Counted from the first letter of the stretch, positions 32,121-41,652 are shown. The stretch is 64,000 nucleotides of DNA from Hyphomicrobiales bacterium (GCA_027483895.1 JAIXTP010000032.1:62001-126000), one strand, 5' to 3'. Notes: generated from the letters alone by a model not told the origin. Numbers and translations are program-made.

Positions 32121-32209
32121 GGATCAGTGCCCGCCTACGGGCTGTAGCGGATAATCCGAGATTTATAACCGATGCTACGAAATGTAGCAACCGGTTGGGG
32201 CACCGCCCC

Positions 32210-32791
32210 TCACACCCACGCATGGCTTCCGGGTTCGATGGACAGAACGCGGCCCTGCCAGATGTCGAGCGCGGTGACCTCGTGGGACGGAACGCCGGAA
32301 ATCACGTGCATCAGGGCGCGCGCCACGCCGCCATGGGCGACGACGACGCAGGGCTCCGTCAGAGAGGCGACCCAAGGGCGCAGCCGCTCCACCAGCATCG
32401 CATAGCTTTCGCCGCCCGGAGGGGCGAAGCCCCATTTGTCGATCTCGCGACGCGCGGCGCCTGCGGGATCCGCGGCCTTTACTTCGCGCCAGGTGAGGCC
32501 TTCCCAACGGCCGAAGGTGATTTCCTTCAGGCGGTCGTCCAGAGCGTAGCCTTCGGCGGGCAGTCCCGCGCCAGAACGGGCCAGTTCGGCCGTGGCGCGC
32601 GTGCGGCCGAGGGGGCTCACGATCCAAGGGAGATCGGCGACGGGCGCGAGGGCTGCCAAGCGGATTCCGACGCTTTCCGCCTGCGCGCGGCCGAGATCGT
32701 TGAGCGGAATGTCCTGCTGGCCCTGAAGCCGCCCCTCACGATTCCAATCGGTCTCGCCGTGACGCAGGAACCAGAGGCGCGGCGTCGCCAC
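32210..32791 (-). CDS. Histidine phosphatase superfamily protein
   Basis: A 193-residue phosphoglycerate-mutase-like phosphatase. The catalytic LWFLRHGETDWNREGRLQGQ motif is at residues about 6-25, the second arginine is in SPLGRTRATAELA, and the second catalytic His in VVVAHGGVARALMHVISG. The substrate is unknown; such enzymes are usually annotated as broad phosphatases. It lies seven bases after fabI and is almost certainly in the same transcript. Confidence 0.92.
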   Translation of the reverse strand: MATPRLWFLRHGETDWNREGRLQGQQDIPLNDLGRAQAESVGIRLAALAPVADLPWIVSPLGRTRATAELARSGAGLPAEGYALDDRLKEITFGRWEGLTWREVKAADPAGAARREIDKWGFAPPGGESYAMLVERLRPWVASLTEPCVVVAHGGVARALMHVISGVPSHEVTALDIWQGRVLSIEPGSHAWV

Positions 32792-32798
32792 GACGGGC

Positions 32799-33626
32799 TC
32801 AGGCCTTCTCGAGCGTGATGTCCGGCGCTTCCGGGTTCTTCATGCCGACGACGTGATAGCCCGCATCGACGTGCAGGATCTCGCCGGTCATGCCGCGGCC
32901 CATGTCGGACACGAGATAGACGGCGGTCTCGCCGACTTCCTCGATCGTCACGGTGCGGCGCAGCGGGGCGTTGAATTCGTTCCACTTCAGGATGTAGCGG
33001 AAATCGCCGATGCCCGAGGCCGCCAGCGTCTTGATCGGGCCGGCGGAAATCGCGTTCACGCGGATCGCCTTGGGGCCGAGATCGGCCGCCATGTAGCGCA
33101 CCGACGCTTCGAGCGCGGCCTTGGCCACGCCCATCACGTTGTAGTGCGGCATCCACTTCTCGGCGCCGTAATAGGTCAACGTCAGCATGGAGCCGCCGTC
33201 GGTCATCAGCTTTTCCGCGCGCTGCGCGACGGCCGTGAAGGAGTAGCAGGAGATGAGGAGCGACTTGGAGAAGTTCGCTTCCGTCGTGTCGACGTAGCGG
33301 CCGGTCAGCTCGTCCTTGTCGGAGAAGGCGATGCAGTGAACGATGAAGTCGAGCTTGCCCCAGATGCGCTCGACCTCGGCGAAGACCGCGTCGATCGTGG
33401 AGGCATCGGTAACGTCGCAATGGCCGACGACATGCGCACCGAGTTCGGCGGCGAGCGGACGCACGCGCTTTTCGAGCGCCTCGCCCTGGAAGGTGAAGGC
33501 CAGTTCGGCGCCGTGGTCGTGCGCGGACTTGGCGATGCCCCAAGCGATCGACTTGTTGTTGGCGACGCCCATCACCAGACCGCGCTTGCCGGCAAGGAGA
33601 GGAAGACGGTTGTTCTCGGTGCTCAT
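32799..33626 (-). CDS. fabI: Enoyl-[acyl-carrier-protein] reductase (NADH)
   Basis: A 275-residue FabI, last step of each cycle of fatty-acid elongation. Family features: GLVMGVANNKSIAWGIA (atypical SDR nucleotide motif), ISCYSFTAVAQRAEKLM, the catalytic YNVMGVAKAALE (Tyr-x6-Lys), and ISAGPIKTLAASGIGDF. Length is typical. It is the first gene of a leftward operon with the histidine phosphatase. The divergent kup gene begins 197 bases away; that gap holds no regulatory site I can name. Confidence 0.96.
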   Translation of the reverse strand: MSTENNRLPLLAGKRGLVMGVANNKSIAWGIAKSAHDHGAELAFTFQGEALEKRVRPLAAELGAHVVGHCDVTDASTIDAVFAEVERIWGKLDFIVHCIAFSDKDELTGRYVDTTEANFSKSLLISCYSFTAVAQRAEKLMTDGGSMLTLTYYGAEKWMPHYNVMGVAKAALEASVRYMAADLGPKAIRVNAISAGPIKTLAASGIGDFRYILKWNEFNAPLRRTVTIEEVGETAVYLVSDMGRGMTGEILHVDAGYHVVGMKNPEAPDITLEKA

Positions 33627-33823
33627 GGACGGGTCGACTCGGGAAGGCTGAGGCTGGGCCGCGTGGGCCGGTTCGGGCGCATCAATAACGGAACCCGCGC
33701 CTGAGCGGAAGCCGTCCGGCGCGGTTCGACCAATGACCGGGGGCTTCGCCGCTTGCCCCCGCTGTCATTCTGCCGGCGTAGTGATATAAGCCGGCGCCTT
33801 CGAAGGGCCAGATCGGGACCGCC

Positions 33824-35767
33824 ATGCCGTCCAACTCCTCCACCGACGCCGAGCAGGGTGTCTCCCACCATCACGAACGCCACGGATCCCAGCAGTTCTG
33901 GCCGTTGGCGATCGGAAGCGTCGGGGTGGTCTACGGCGATATCGGCACGAGCCCGCTCTATGCGTTCCGCGAGGCGCTGCAGGCCGCGGTCGGCGCGCAC
34001 GGCGCGGCCGCCGGGCAGGCCCTGCCCGAAATTCCGCGCGAGACGGTGCTCGGCGTTCTGTCGCTGATCCTCTGGGCGCTCTTGCTGGTCGTGACCGCGA
34101 AATACGTGCTGATCCTGCTGCGCGCCGACAACAACGGCGAGGGCGGGACGCTCTCGCTGATGGCGCTCTGCCAGCGCGCGCTGGGGCGCGGCGGAAATCT
34201 GGTGTTCTTCCTCGGCGTCGTCGGCGCGGCGATGTTCTACGGGGACTCGATCCTCACGCCCGCCATTTCGGTGCTCTCGGCCGTCGAAGGCGTAAAACTC
34301 ATCACGCCCGCCTTCGAACCCTATGTGGTTCCCTCGACGATCGGCATCCTGCTGGTGCTCTTTCTCGTCCAGAGCCGCGGCACGGCCAAGGTCGCGACCT
34401 TTTTCGGGCCGATCATGGTCGCTTGGTTCCTCATGCTGGCGGCGGGCGGCATCGCGCATATCAGCGACGACATCGGCGTTCTGGCCGCGGTGAACCCGCT
34501 CTACGGCCTCGCCTTCCTCTTCGAGCACAAGATGATCGGGCTCGTGACGCTCGGCCTCGTCTTCCTCTGCGCGACGGGCGGCGAGGCGCTCTACGCCGAT
34601 CTCGGCCATTTCGGGAAGAAGCCGATCCGTGCCGCGTGGCTCGGGCTGGTGCTGCCGTGCCTCGTTCTGAACTATTTCGGTCAGGGCGCGCTCGTGCTCG
34701 CCCATCCGGAAACGGCTTCGAGTCCGTTCTTCCAGCTCTATCCCGATTGGGCGACGATCCCGGTGGTGGCCATGGCGACGCTGGCCACCGTCATCGCCAG
34801 TCAGGCGGTGATCACGGGCGCTTTCTCGCTCACGCATCAGGCCATTCAACTCGGCCTGCTGCCGCGCATGGAGATCCGTTACACGTCCGAGACCCATGCA
34901 GGACAGATCTACCTGCCCCGCATCAATTGGCTGCTGCTGATCGGCGTCCTGATCCTCGTCGTGATGTTCCGCACCTCGAGCGGCCTCGCCTCGGCCTACG
35001 GCATCGCCGTGACCACGACGATGGTGGTGGACGCGATCCTCGGCTTCCTCGTGATCTGGCGGGTCTGGGGCTGGAAGCCCGCGGCGGCGGCGCTGCTCGT
35101 AGCGCCCTTCCTCCTGATCGACGTGACCTTCCTCGTCGCCAATCTGCTGAAGCTGTTCGAAGGCGCCTATGCCCCGCTGACCTTCGGGGCGATGCTGATC
35201 GTGCTGATCTGGACCTGGCGGAAGGGTACGCGGATCCTTCAGGACAAGACCCGCAAGGCGGAAGTGCCGCTCGACATGCTGGTGCGCAATCTCGAGAAGA
35301 AGCCGCCGCACAAGGTGTCGGGCACGGCGGTCTTCCTCACGAGCGACCGCGATTCCGCGCCGACCGCGCTGCTTCACAACCTGAAGCACAACAAGATCCT
35401 GCACGAGAAGAACGTGATCCTGACGGTCACGACCTCGGACACGCCGCGTGTCTCCGACGAAGAGAGGGTCACGATCGAGCCCATCGGGGAGTCGTTCTCG
35501 CGCGTCGCGCTGCGCTTCGGCTACATGGAATCGCCGAACGTGCCGCGCGGGCTCGCCATCGCGCGCAAGTCGGGCTGGACCTTCGACATCATGTCGACGT
35601 CGTTCTTCGTCTCGCGCCGCTCGATCAAGCCCGCGGCACGCTCGGGCATGCCGCTGTGGCAGGACAAGCTCTTCATCGCGCTCGCCAAGAACGCGACGGA
35701 CGCCACGGACTTCTTCCAGATCCCGACCGGGCGCGTGGTGGAAGTCGGAACTCAGGTCACGATCTGA
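33824..35767 (+). CDS. kup: Low-affinity potassium transporter Kup
   Basis: A 647-residue KUP/HAK/KT transporter. The N-terminal [19 protein letters not shown] is the family signature. About twelve membrane segments run to residue 460 (for instance [20 protein letters not shown]). A cytoplasmic C-terminal domain follows with [21 protein letters not shown] and the [17 protein letters not shown]-type end. It imports K+ with protons. Monocistronic; a stem-loop at 35778-35801 lies directly after the stop codon, facing the convergent J-domain gene. Confidence 0.96.
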   Translation: MPSNSSTDAEQGVSHHHERHGSQQFWPLAIGSVGVVYGDIGTSPLYAFREALQAAVGAHGAAAGQALPEIPRETVLGVLSLILWALLLVVTAKYVLILLRADNNGEGGTLSLMALCQRALGRGGNLVFFLGVVGAAMFYGDSILTPAISVLSAVEGVKLITPAFEPYVVPSTIGILLVLFLVQSRGTAKVATFFGPIMVAWFLMLAAGGIAHISDDIGVLAAVNPLYGLAFLFEHKMIGLVTLGLVFLCATGGEALYADLGHFGKKPIRAAWLGLVLPCLVLNYFGQGALVLAHPETASSPFFQLYPDWATIPVVAMATLATVIASQAVITGAFSLTHQAIQLGLLPRMEIRYTSETHAGQIYLPRINWLLLIGVLILVVMFRTSSGLASAYGIAVTTTMVVDAILGFLVIWRVWGWKPAAAALLVAPFLLIDVTFLVANLLKLFEGAYAPLTFGAMLIVLIWTWRKGTRILQDKTRKAEVPLDMLVRNLEKKPPHKVSGTAVFLTSDRDSAPTALLHNLKHNKILHEKNVILTVTTSDTPRVSDEERVTIEPIGESFSRVALRFGYMESPNVPRGLAIARKSGWTFDIMSTSFFVSRRSIKPAARSGMPLWQDKLFIALAKNATDATDFFQIPTGRVVEVGTQVTI

Positions 35768-35777
35768 GGCCTCGGGC

Positions 35778-35801
35778 CCGTCGCGGGATCAGCCGCGACG
35801 G
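35778..35801. terminator. Stem-loop between convergent kup and J-protein genes
   Basis: Nine-base arms CCGTCGCGG and CCGCGACGG with a six-base loop, 11 bases after the kup stop codon. It overlaps the last codons of the J-protein gene. No T-run. Confidence 0.45.
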
Positions 35802-36727
35802 TCGCGCCGGCTGCGCAGGAAAGCCTCGAGTTCGGCATCGCCGTCGGGCGGCAGAACGATGTCCAGCGTCACCAGAAGATCGCCCGCCGCGGTTCCGCCC
35901 GCGGCCGGGAGGCCCTTGCCGCGCAGGCGCAGCGTGCGGCCGGTGGACGAGTTCGGCGGAACGGCGAGCTCCACGGTGCCGGCGAGCGTCGGACACCGGA
36001 CCTTGCCGCCCAAAACTGCCTGCTCCAGCGTCACCGCCAGCCTGAGCCGAAGATCCTGCCCTTCAATGGTGAAGCGCGGATCGGGCGCGACCTTCACCGT
36101 GATGAAGGCGTCGCCGGGGCGCCCGCCGGGGCCGCCGTCGAGACCCTGCCCGCGCAGCCGGATGACCCTGCCGTCGGTGACGCCCGCCGGGATGGACACG
36201 TCGAGCATGCGCCCCCCGGGCAGCGCGACGCGTTTGGAGACGCCGGAAGCCGCCTCGGCCAAGGTGACGTTGACCTCGCCGCGCAGATCGCCGCCCGACT
36301 GGGGCGCCCGCTGGCGGCGGCCGCCGAAGCCGAAGAGATCGGAAAAGAGATCGGACGGGTCGATGCTCGCGCCGCCCCCGCCGCCGCGCCGCGCGAAGGG
36401 GCCGTTCGGCCCGAAGCCGAAGGAGAAGCCCTCGGCGCCTTGAGCACCGGCACCGCCGAAGGGCCCGCCGCCCGCGCCGAAGCCTTCGAAGCCGGGATGA
36501 CGCGGCTTGCCCTCGGCGTCGATCTCGCCGCGGTCGAATTTCTTGCGCTTCTCCGCGTCGCCCAGGATCTCGTAGGCCGTGTTCACTTCCGCGAACCGGT
36601 CCTTGGCCTTGGGATCGTCCTTGTTGCGGTCCGGGTGCCAGGTCTTGGCGAGACGGCGGAAGGCCTTCTTGACCTCCGCTTCGTCCGCCGACCGGGCGAC
36701 GCCCAGAACCTCGTAAGGATCGCGCAT
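35789..36727 (-). CDS. CbpA-like J-domain co-chaperone
   Basis: A 312-residue DnaJ-class protein without the zinc-finger domain. The J domain is residues 1-70 (DPYEVLGVARSADEAEVKKA, HPD in TWHPDRNKDD). A Gly/Phe-rich linker follows (GFGAGGGPFGGAGAQG). Two C-terminal beta domains carry GGRMLDVSIPAGVTDGRVIRL and CPTLAGTVELAVPPNSS. It would stimulate DnaK ATPase and hold client proteins. The ATG at 36727 is at the family start. It lies downstream of the RT0821-like lipoprotein gene on the same strand (91-base gap). Confidence 0.93.
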   Translation of the reverse strand: MRDPYEVLGVARSADEAEVKKAFRRLAKTWHPDRNKDDPKAKDRFAEVNTAYEILGDAEKRKKFDRGEIDAEGKPRHPGFEGFGAGGGPFGGAGAQGAEGFSFGFGPNGPFARRGGGGGASIDPSDLFSDLFGFGGRRQRAPQSGGDLRGEVNVTLAEAASGVSKRVALPGGRMLDVSIPAGVTDGRVIRLRGQGLDGGPGGRPGDAFITVKVAPDPRFTIEGQDLRLRLAVTLEQAVLGGKVRCPTLAGTVELAVPPNSSTGRTLRLRGKGLPAAGGTAAGDLLVTLDIVLPPDGDAELEAFLRSRRDRRG

Positions 36728-36818
36728 GTCGAACTCCTGCGGCCCGCGCTCCGCGGCGGACCGGAAAACACGGCGGGAATGTGGTGCGTCGCCGCAGCGA
36801 GCGCAACCGTCGCGGCGT

Positions 36819-37283
36819 TCAGGCCCTTTCGCCGGCGGGAGCGCGCTCGCGCACGGTCCATGCGCCGGCGCCGATCCGGCAGGCGGATCCTGCGGAACGA
36901 TCCTTCCGGCCGCCCTGTTCCACCACCGCCGTGAACCGGCGGCAGAGGCGGTCTTCGCTGACGAATGCGGGACCGTCGGCGGAGATGGTGCCGCGCAGAC
37001 CGCTGCGGGGATCGAGCCATGCGATCGCGGCGCCGTCCGCCTCGGGGGCGAGCGCCTCGCGCAGCGCCGCGGGTTCGCCCGCGGGCATTCCGCCGGGTGC
37101 GGGCGCGATGCTGCCGGTGACGTCGGCATCCTGCGCCGAGACGCGCGTCAGCAGCGATGCGCCGGGCATTTCGGTCATGCAGCCGCCGAGGAGGAGCCCC
37201 GGAAGGAGCACGGCGGCCGCTCGCGCGGCGACGGACCATGTTCCAAGGGGGGACTTCGCCTTATATGAACGGTCGACAGGCAT
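36819..37283 (-). CDS. RT0821/Lpp0805-family lipoprotein
   Basis: A 154-residue protein with a lipoprotein signal: hydrophobic [14 protein letters not shown], lipidation Cys near residue 35. The mature region contains the family's [33 protein letters not shown] and [12 protein letters not shown] segments, ending in a [10 protein letters not shown] strand. Family members are putative surface antigens of unknown role. It is divergent from pdxH (60-base gap), an arrangement that, from memory, is common in Hyphomicrobiales. Confidence 0.87.
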   Translation of the reverse strand: MPVDRSYKAKSPLGTWSVAARAAAVLLPGLLLGGCMTEMPGASLLTRVSAQDADVTGSIAPAPGGMPAGEPAALREALAPEADGAAIAWLDPRSGLRGTISADGPAFVSEDRLCRRFTAVVEQGGRKDRSAGSACRIGAGAWTVRERAPAGERA

Positions 37284-37343
37284 GGGTGTCCGGCATCCTT
37301 CCGCGCGGATTCGCGTGGGCCGAGTGAAGAACGGGACCGGTTA

Positions 37344-37946
37344 ATGACGAGTGACTTTACCGAGCGGGAAGACCCTTTCGCGCTCTTCGCGACGTGGTTC
37401 GCGGAGGCGGGCGAGTCCGAGCCGAACGACCCCAACGCCATGGCGCTGTCGACGGTCGACGAAACCGGCCTGCCCGACGTGCGCATGGTGCTGATGAAGG
37501 GCTTCGACGACGAAGGCTTCGTCTTCTACACGAACACGGAATCGGCGAAGGGCCGCGAACTCGCGGCCGTGCCCAAGGCCGCGGCGGTCTTCCATTGGAA
37601 GAGCCTGCGCCGGCAGGTGCGGCTGCGCGGCCCCGCGGAACGCGTGAGCGAGGCGGAAGCGGACGCCTATTTCGCGAGCCGGCCGCGCGACAGCCGCATC
37701 GGCGCATGGGCCAGCAGACAGTCCCGCCCGCTCGAAAGCCGCTTCGCGCTGGAGAAGGCGGTCGCGACCTATGCCGCGAAATATGCCGTGGGCGAGGTGC
37801 CCCGCCCGCCGCATTGGACCGGATTCCGCATCCGTCCGGTCTATCTCGAATTCTGGCAGGACCGCCCGTTCCGCCTGCATGATCGCGTCGTGTTCCGCCG
37901 TGCGGATCCGAACGGGACATGGACGAAGGAAAGATTGTATCCTTGA
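37344..37946 (+). CDS. pdxH: Pyridoxine/pyridoxamine 5'-phosphate oxidase
   Basis: A 200-residue FMN enzyme that makes pyridoxal 5'-phosphate. Family segments: [60 protein letters not shown] (FMN phosphate contacts), [16 protein letters not shown] and the C-terminal WTKERLYP. The last part matches the conserved W-x-x-x-R-L-x-P end. Followed by an SDR whose coding region may start within or just after its 3' end. Confidence 0.96.
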   Translation: MTSDFTEREDPFALFATWFAEAGESEPNDPNAMALSTVDETGLPDVRMVLMKGFDDEGFVFYTNTESAKGRELAAVPKAAAVFHWKSLRRQVRLRGPAERVSEAEADAYFASRPRDSRIGAWASRQSRPLESRFALEKAVATYAAKYAVGEVPRPPHWTGFRIRPVYLEFWQDRPFRLHDRVVFRRADPNGTWTKERLYP

Positions 37947-37975
37947 GCAAGACTTCACCCCGACCGCGAGCGTCC

Positions 37976-38725
37976 ATGCCCACTTCCACGAACGAACCCC
38001 GCCGGACCATGCTGCTGACCGGTGCGAGCCGGGGCATCGGCCATGCGACCGTCAAACGCTTCTCGGCGGCGGGCTGGCGGGTCATCACCTGCTCGCGCCA
38101 TGCCTTCCCGGAGAATTGCCCGTGGGAGATGGGGCCGGAAGACCACATTCAGGTCGACCTCGCCGACCCGCAGAACACGCTCGAAGCGATCGCGGAGATC
38201 CGCTCGCGCCTCGAACACGGCCGGCTCGACGCGCTCGTCAACAATGCGGGCATCTCGCCCAAAGGCACGGACGGCGCACGCCTGGGCACGATCGAGACCG
38301 CGATCGTCGACTGGCAGAAGGTGTTCCAAGTGAACTTCTTCGCGCCGGTGATGCTGGCGCGCGGCCTCATCGCGGAGCTCGAGGCGGCGAAGGGCTCGGT
38401 GGTGAACGTCACCTCCATCGCGGGCTCGCGCGTCCATCCCTTCGCGGGGGCCGCCTATGCGACCTCGAAGGCGGCGCTGATGGGGCTGACGCGCGAGATG
38501 GCCTCGGATTTCGGTCCGCGCGGGGTGCGGGTCAACGCGATCTCGCCCGGCGAGATCGACACGTCGATCCTTTCGCCCGGCACGGAAAAGATCGTGGCGC
38601 AGATCCCGATGCGGCGGCTCGGCACGCCCGAAGAGGTCGCCAAGGCGATCTATTTCCTGTGCACGGACCAGTCGAGTTACGTGAACGGCGCCGAGATCCA
38701 CATCAACGGCGGCCAGCACGTTTGA
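37976..38725 (+). CDS. SDR family oxidoreductase
   Basis: A 249-residue classical SDR: MLLTGASRGIGHATVKRFS, VNNAGISPKG, catalytic Ser in VVNVTSIAGSRVHPF, YATSK, and ISPGEIDTSIL. The substrate is unknown. Possible starts are ATG 37919 (overlapping pdxH), TTG 37943 (TTGA overlap with the pdxH stop) and ATG 37976; I chose 37976 as the closest ATG to the fold that leaves pdxH intact. The gene's stop overlaps the NUDIX start (TTGA at 38722-38725). Confidence 0.88.
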   Translation: MPTSTNEPRRTMLLTGASRGIGHATVKRFSAAGWRVITCSRHAFPENCPWEMGPEDHIQVDLADPQNTLEAIAEIRSRLEHGRLDALVNNAGISPKGTDGARLGTIETAIVDWQKVFQVNFFAPVMLARGLIAELEAAKGSVVNVTSIAGSRVHPFAGAAYATSKAALMGLTREMASDFGPRGVRVNAISPGEIDTSILSPGTEKIVAQIPMRRLGTPEEVAKAIYFLCTDQSSYVNGAEIHINGGQHV

Positions 38726-39156
38726 GCGGCTCGCGCCTTTATCCGGATCGACCGTTCCTCGCCGCGAGCGCCGCGGTCTTTCGCGACGGGAAGGTGCTGC
38801 TCGCCTCGCGCACGAAGCCGCCGGCGGACAAGGTCTTCTCGCTGCCCGGCGGCATCGTCGAGCTGGGAGAAACGCTGCATGAGGCGGCGTTGCGGGAACT
38901 GATGGAGGAGGTCGGCGTCTCGGCCGAGATCGTCGGGCTCGCCGGCCATGTCGACATCGTGGAACGCGATGCCGACGGCCGGATCGCCCGGCACTTCGTC
39001 GTCACCGCCTTCGCCGCGCGCTGGGTGGCCGGCGAAGCGCAGACGGGCCCGGAAGCGGGCGAGGTGCGCTGGGTGGATCCCGACGCGGTCGACGCCTTGC
39101 CGACGAGCCCCAAGCTCGCCGAGATCGTCCGCGCCGCCGCGGCCCTGATGGGGTGA
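38722..39156 (+). CDS. NUDIX hydrolase
   Basis: A 144-residue NUDIX enzyme. The NUDIX box is complete: GGIVELGETLHEAALRELMEEVGV fits G-x5-E-x7-RE-U-x-EE-x-GU, written here as its key residues Gly, Glu, Arg-Glu and Glu-Glu. It hydrolyses a nucleoside diphosphate linked to another moiety; ADP-ribose or NADH would be typical but is not shown. The start is the TTG at 38722, overlapping the SDR stop as TTGA; no ATG precedes the conserved strand. A type 1 repeat follows. Confidence 0.88.
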   Translation: MSGSRLYPDRPFLAASAAVFRDGKVLLASRTKPPADKVFSLPGGIVELGETLHEAALRELMEEVGVSAEIVGLAGHVDIVERDADGRIARHFVVTAFAARWVAGEAQTGPEAGEVRWVDPDAVDALPTSPKLAEIVRAAAALMG

Positions 39157-39220
39157 GCGGAGACCGCGCGGGCGTCGTCCCGGGCGGCGACGCCGGGCCG
39201 GCACCGAGGGCTTTTCTCCC

Positions 39221-39318
39221 GTCATTGCGAGCGCAGCGAAGCAATCCAGAAAACGCCGGCCTGCGCTCCACGCCCGCCGTTCTCTGGATTGCTTCGTCGC
39301 TGCGCTCCTCGCAATGAC
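39221..39318. repeat. Palindromic intergenic repeat, type 1, copy B
   Basis: Begins GTCATTGCGAGCGCAGCGAA with GCAATCCAGA and ends with the inverse TCTGGATTGCTTCG...CTCGCAATGAC. Lies between the convergent NUDIX and dihydroorotase genes. Confidence 0.87.
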
Positions 39319-39332
39319 GGGGAAGAGCGCCC

Positions 39333-40673
39333 TCACCCGCGGCGGGGGAGCGCTTCCTCGAACAGCACCGGAGCGCCCTGCGAGGGCGTGACGATCTCGC
39401 CTTCCCACATCACGCGGCGGCCGCGGACGATCGTGCCGACCGGCCAACCCTGCACGGTCTTGCCGTCATAAGGCGTCCAGCCGCATTTCGAGCCCACCTT
39501 GTCGTTGGTGATCGTCTCGCGGCGGTTCATGTCGACCACCGTGAAGTCCGCATCGTAGCCGAGCGCGATGCGGCCCTTGGTGGCCATGCCGAAGATGCGC
39601 TGCGGGCCCGCGCTGGTCAGGTCCACGAAGCGCTGCAGCGTCAGCCGCCCCGCATTCACATGGTCGAGCATCAGCGGCACGAGCGTCTGCACGCCCGTCA
39701 TGCCCGAGGGCGAATTCGGATAGGGCTTGCTCTTCTCTTCCAGCGTGTGCGGCGCGTGATCGGAGCCGATCACGTCGGCGACGCTCTGCCGGATGCCCCA
39801 CCACAGCGCCTCGCGATGCTCGGCCGAACGCACCGGCGGGTTCATCTGGGCGAGCGTGCCGAGGCGCTCGTAGCAATCGGGCGCCGCCATCGTGAGGTGG
39901 TGGGGCGTGATCTCGCAGGTGGCCACGTCCTTCTGGTCGGCGAGCCAGCGGATTTCCTGCGCCGTGGTGATGTGCAGCACATGGATCTTCGCGCCGACCT
40001 TGCGGGCGATGCCGACGAGGCGCTCGGTGCAGCGCATCGCGACCTCTTCCGACCGCCAGACCGGATGCGAGGACGGATCGTTCTCGATGCGCAGATCCTT
40101 CCGGTCGCGCAGCATCTGCTCGTCCTCGGAATGGAAGGCGGCGCGGCGGCGGGTGACGGAGAGGATGGCCTCGACGCCCGCATCGTCCTCGACCAGCAGC
40201 GAGCCCGTCGAAGACCCCATGAACACCTTGATGCCCGCCGCACCCGGCAGGCGCTCGAGTTCGGGCAGGTCGCGGACATTGTCGTGCGTGCCGCCGACCC
40301 AGAAGGCGAAGTCCGAATGCATGCGGCGCGTGCCGCGCGTCACCTTGTCGGCGAACGTTTCGGCCGAGGTCGTCAGCGGGTTCGTGTTCGGCATCTCGAA
40401 GACGGTCGTGACGCCGCCGAGCACCGCCGAGCGCGAGCCGCTTTCGAGATCTTCCTTGTGCTCGAGCCCGGGCTCGCGGAAATGGACCTGGCTGTCGATG
40501 ACGCCGGGCAGGACGTGAAGCCCGGTGCAGTCGATCGTTTCAGCCGCGCCGATGCCGCCGAGATCGCCGATGGCGACGATGCGCCCGTCGCGGACCGCGA
40601 CGTCGCGGACGCCGATGCCGTCCTGATTGACGACCGTTCCGTTCTTCAGGACCAGATCATAGCTCGACGTCAT
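39333..40673 (-). CDS. Dihydroorotase-family amidohydrolase
   Basis: A 446-residue cyclic amidohydrolase. It matches class I dihydroorotase over its full length: LPGVIDSQVHFREPGLEHKED, MPNTNPLT, IKVFMGSSTGSLL (where the carboxylated Lys is expected), HVLHITTAQE, EITPHHL and IGSDHAPHTLEEK. In the first metal motif, Gln replaces the first His of the usual D-x-H-x-H (DSQVH). That may alter metal binding, so orotate synthesis is likely but not certain. The ATG at 40673 is supported by the start of the fold (YDLVLKNGTVV). No other pyr gene is near. Divergent from ygfZ. Confidence 0.87.
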   Translation of the reverse strand: MTSSYDLVLKNGTVVNQDGIGVRDVAVRDGRIVAIGDLGGIGAAETIDCTGLHVLPGVIDSQVHFREPGLEHKEDLESGSRSAVLGGVTTVFEMPNTNPLTTSAETFADKVTRGTRRMHSDFAFWVGGTHDNVRDLPELERLPGAAGIKVFMGSSTGSLLVEDDAGVEAILSVTRRRAAFHSEDEQMLRDRKDLRIENDPSSHPVWRSEEVAMRCTERLVGIARKVGAKIHVLHITTAQEIRWLADQKDVATCEITPHHLTMAAPDCYERLGTLAQMNPPVRSAEHREALWWGIRQSVADVIGSDHAPHTLEEKSKPYPNSPSGMTGVQTLVPLMLDHVNAGRLTLQRFVDLTSAGPQRIFGMATKGRIALGYDADFTVVDMNRRETITNDKVGSKCGWTPYDGKTVQGWPVGTIVRGRRVMWEGEIVTPSQGAPVLFEEALPRRG

Positions 40674-40761
40674 CGCGGATCCCCTCTCGGCCGGGCTTGA
40701 GAGCCCTTCGTTCGGGGCATACGTAAGGCGATCGGACGTTGCAAGCGAGGGAGGATGCCTG

Positions 40762-41652
40762 ATGCCGTCGGCCTTTCTGCCGGAAAGGGGCGTGGTGCGC
40801 GTGACCGGCCCGGACGCGAGACAGTTCCTCGACAATCTCCTCACCTCGGATATCGGCGAGGTCGGCTACGAGAAGGCGCGCTACGCCGCGCTGCTGACGC
40901 CGCAGGGCAAGGTGCTGTTCGACATGATCGTGTCGGAGGCGGAGGAGCCCTGGGGCGGCGGCTTCCTGCTCGACTGCTCCCGCGCGCTCGCGCCGGAACT
41001 CGCGAAAAGGCTCGGCTTCTACAAGCTCCGTGCGAAGGTCGAGATCGCCGACATCAGCGATTCGGCGGCCGTCGTCGTCTACTGGTCGGAGGCGACCCCG
41101 CCCGAGGAAGACGGCGTGACCTATGCCGATCCGCGCCTGCCCGCGCTCGGCACCCGCATGATCACCAATCGCGAACACGCCAAGGAACTCGGCGGCGTGG
41201 ACGGCGAGGCGTGGCACGAGCACCGCATCGCGCTGGGCGTGCCCGAGACGGGGCGCGATTTCGTCGCAGGGGACGTTTTTCCCCATGAAATCGACATGGA
41301 CCAGTTCGGCGGCGTCGATTTCACCAAGGGCTGCTATGTCGGGCAGGAAGTCGTCTCCCGCATGGAGCATCGCGGCACGGCGCGGACCCGCATCATCCCC
41401 GTCCGCTTCAAGGAAGGTTTCGCCCCGCTCGACGGCTGCGAAGCCTTCGCGGGAGGCAAATCCGCGGGCCGGATCGGATCGGGCGCGCCGGGCGGCATCG
41501 CCCTCGCCCTGCTGCGGCTCGACCGGATCGAGGACGCGATGCAGGCGGGCGAGCGACTGACCGCGGGCGGCATGGAATTCGAGCCGGTCAAACCCGGCTG
41601 GGCGCGCTTCCCCTTCCCCGGCGAAGGCGGAGCCGCTATCCCCGAAGCATGA
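40762..41652 (+). CDS. ygfZ: YgfZ/GcvT-like folate-binding protein
   Basis: A 296-residue tetrahydrofolate-binding protein that assists Fe-S cluster enzyme maintenance. The diagnostic K-G-C-Y-x-G-Q-E motif is present as FTKGCYVGQEVVSRMEHRG, and the N-terminus GVVRVTGPDARQFLDNLLTSDI is typical. Its stop codon overlaps the next ATG (ATGA at 41649), so it is coupled to tag. Confidence 0.93.
   Translation: MPSAFLPERGVVRVTGPDARQFLDNLLTSDIGEVGYEKARYAALLTPQGKVLFDMIVSEAEEPWGGGFLLDCSRALAPELAKRLGFYKLRAKVEIADISDSAAVVVYWSEATPPEEDGVTYADPRLPALGTRMITNREHAKELGGVDGEAWHEHRIALGVPETGRDFVAGDVFPHEIDMDQFGGVDFTKGCYVGQEVVSRMEHRGTARTRIIPVRFKEGFAPLDGCEAFAGGKSAGRIGSGAPGGIALALLRLDRIEDAMQAGERLTAGGMEFEPVKPGWARFPFPGEGGAAIPEA

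Noticed and set aside
32121-32209. Possible tRNA or tRNA fragment in the AT-richer gap beside the NYN gene
   Set aside because: Short hairpins are present, but no cloverleaf, no T-loop GTTCGA and no acceptor pairing could be drawn.
33688-33716. GGAAC at 33692 in the fabI-kup gap as a further EcfG promoter
   Set aside because: The base run at the right distance reads CCGTCC, not CGTT, so only half of the element is present.
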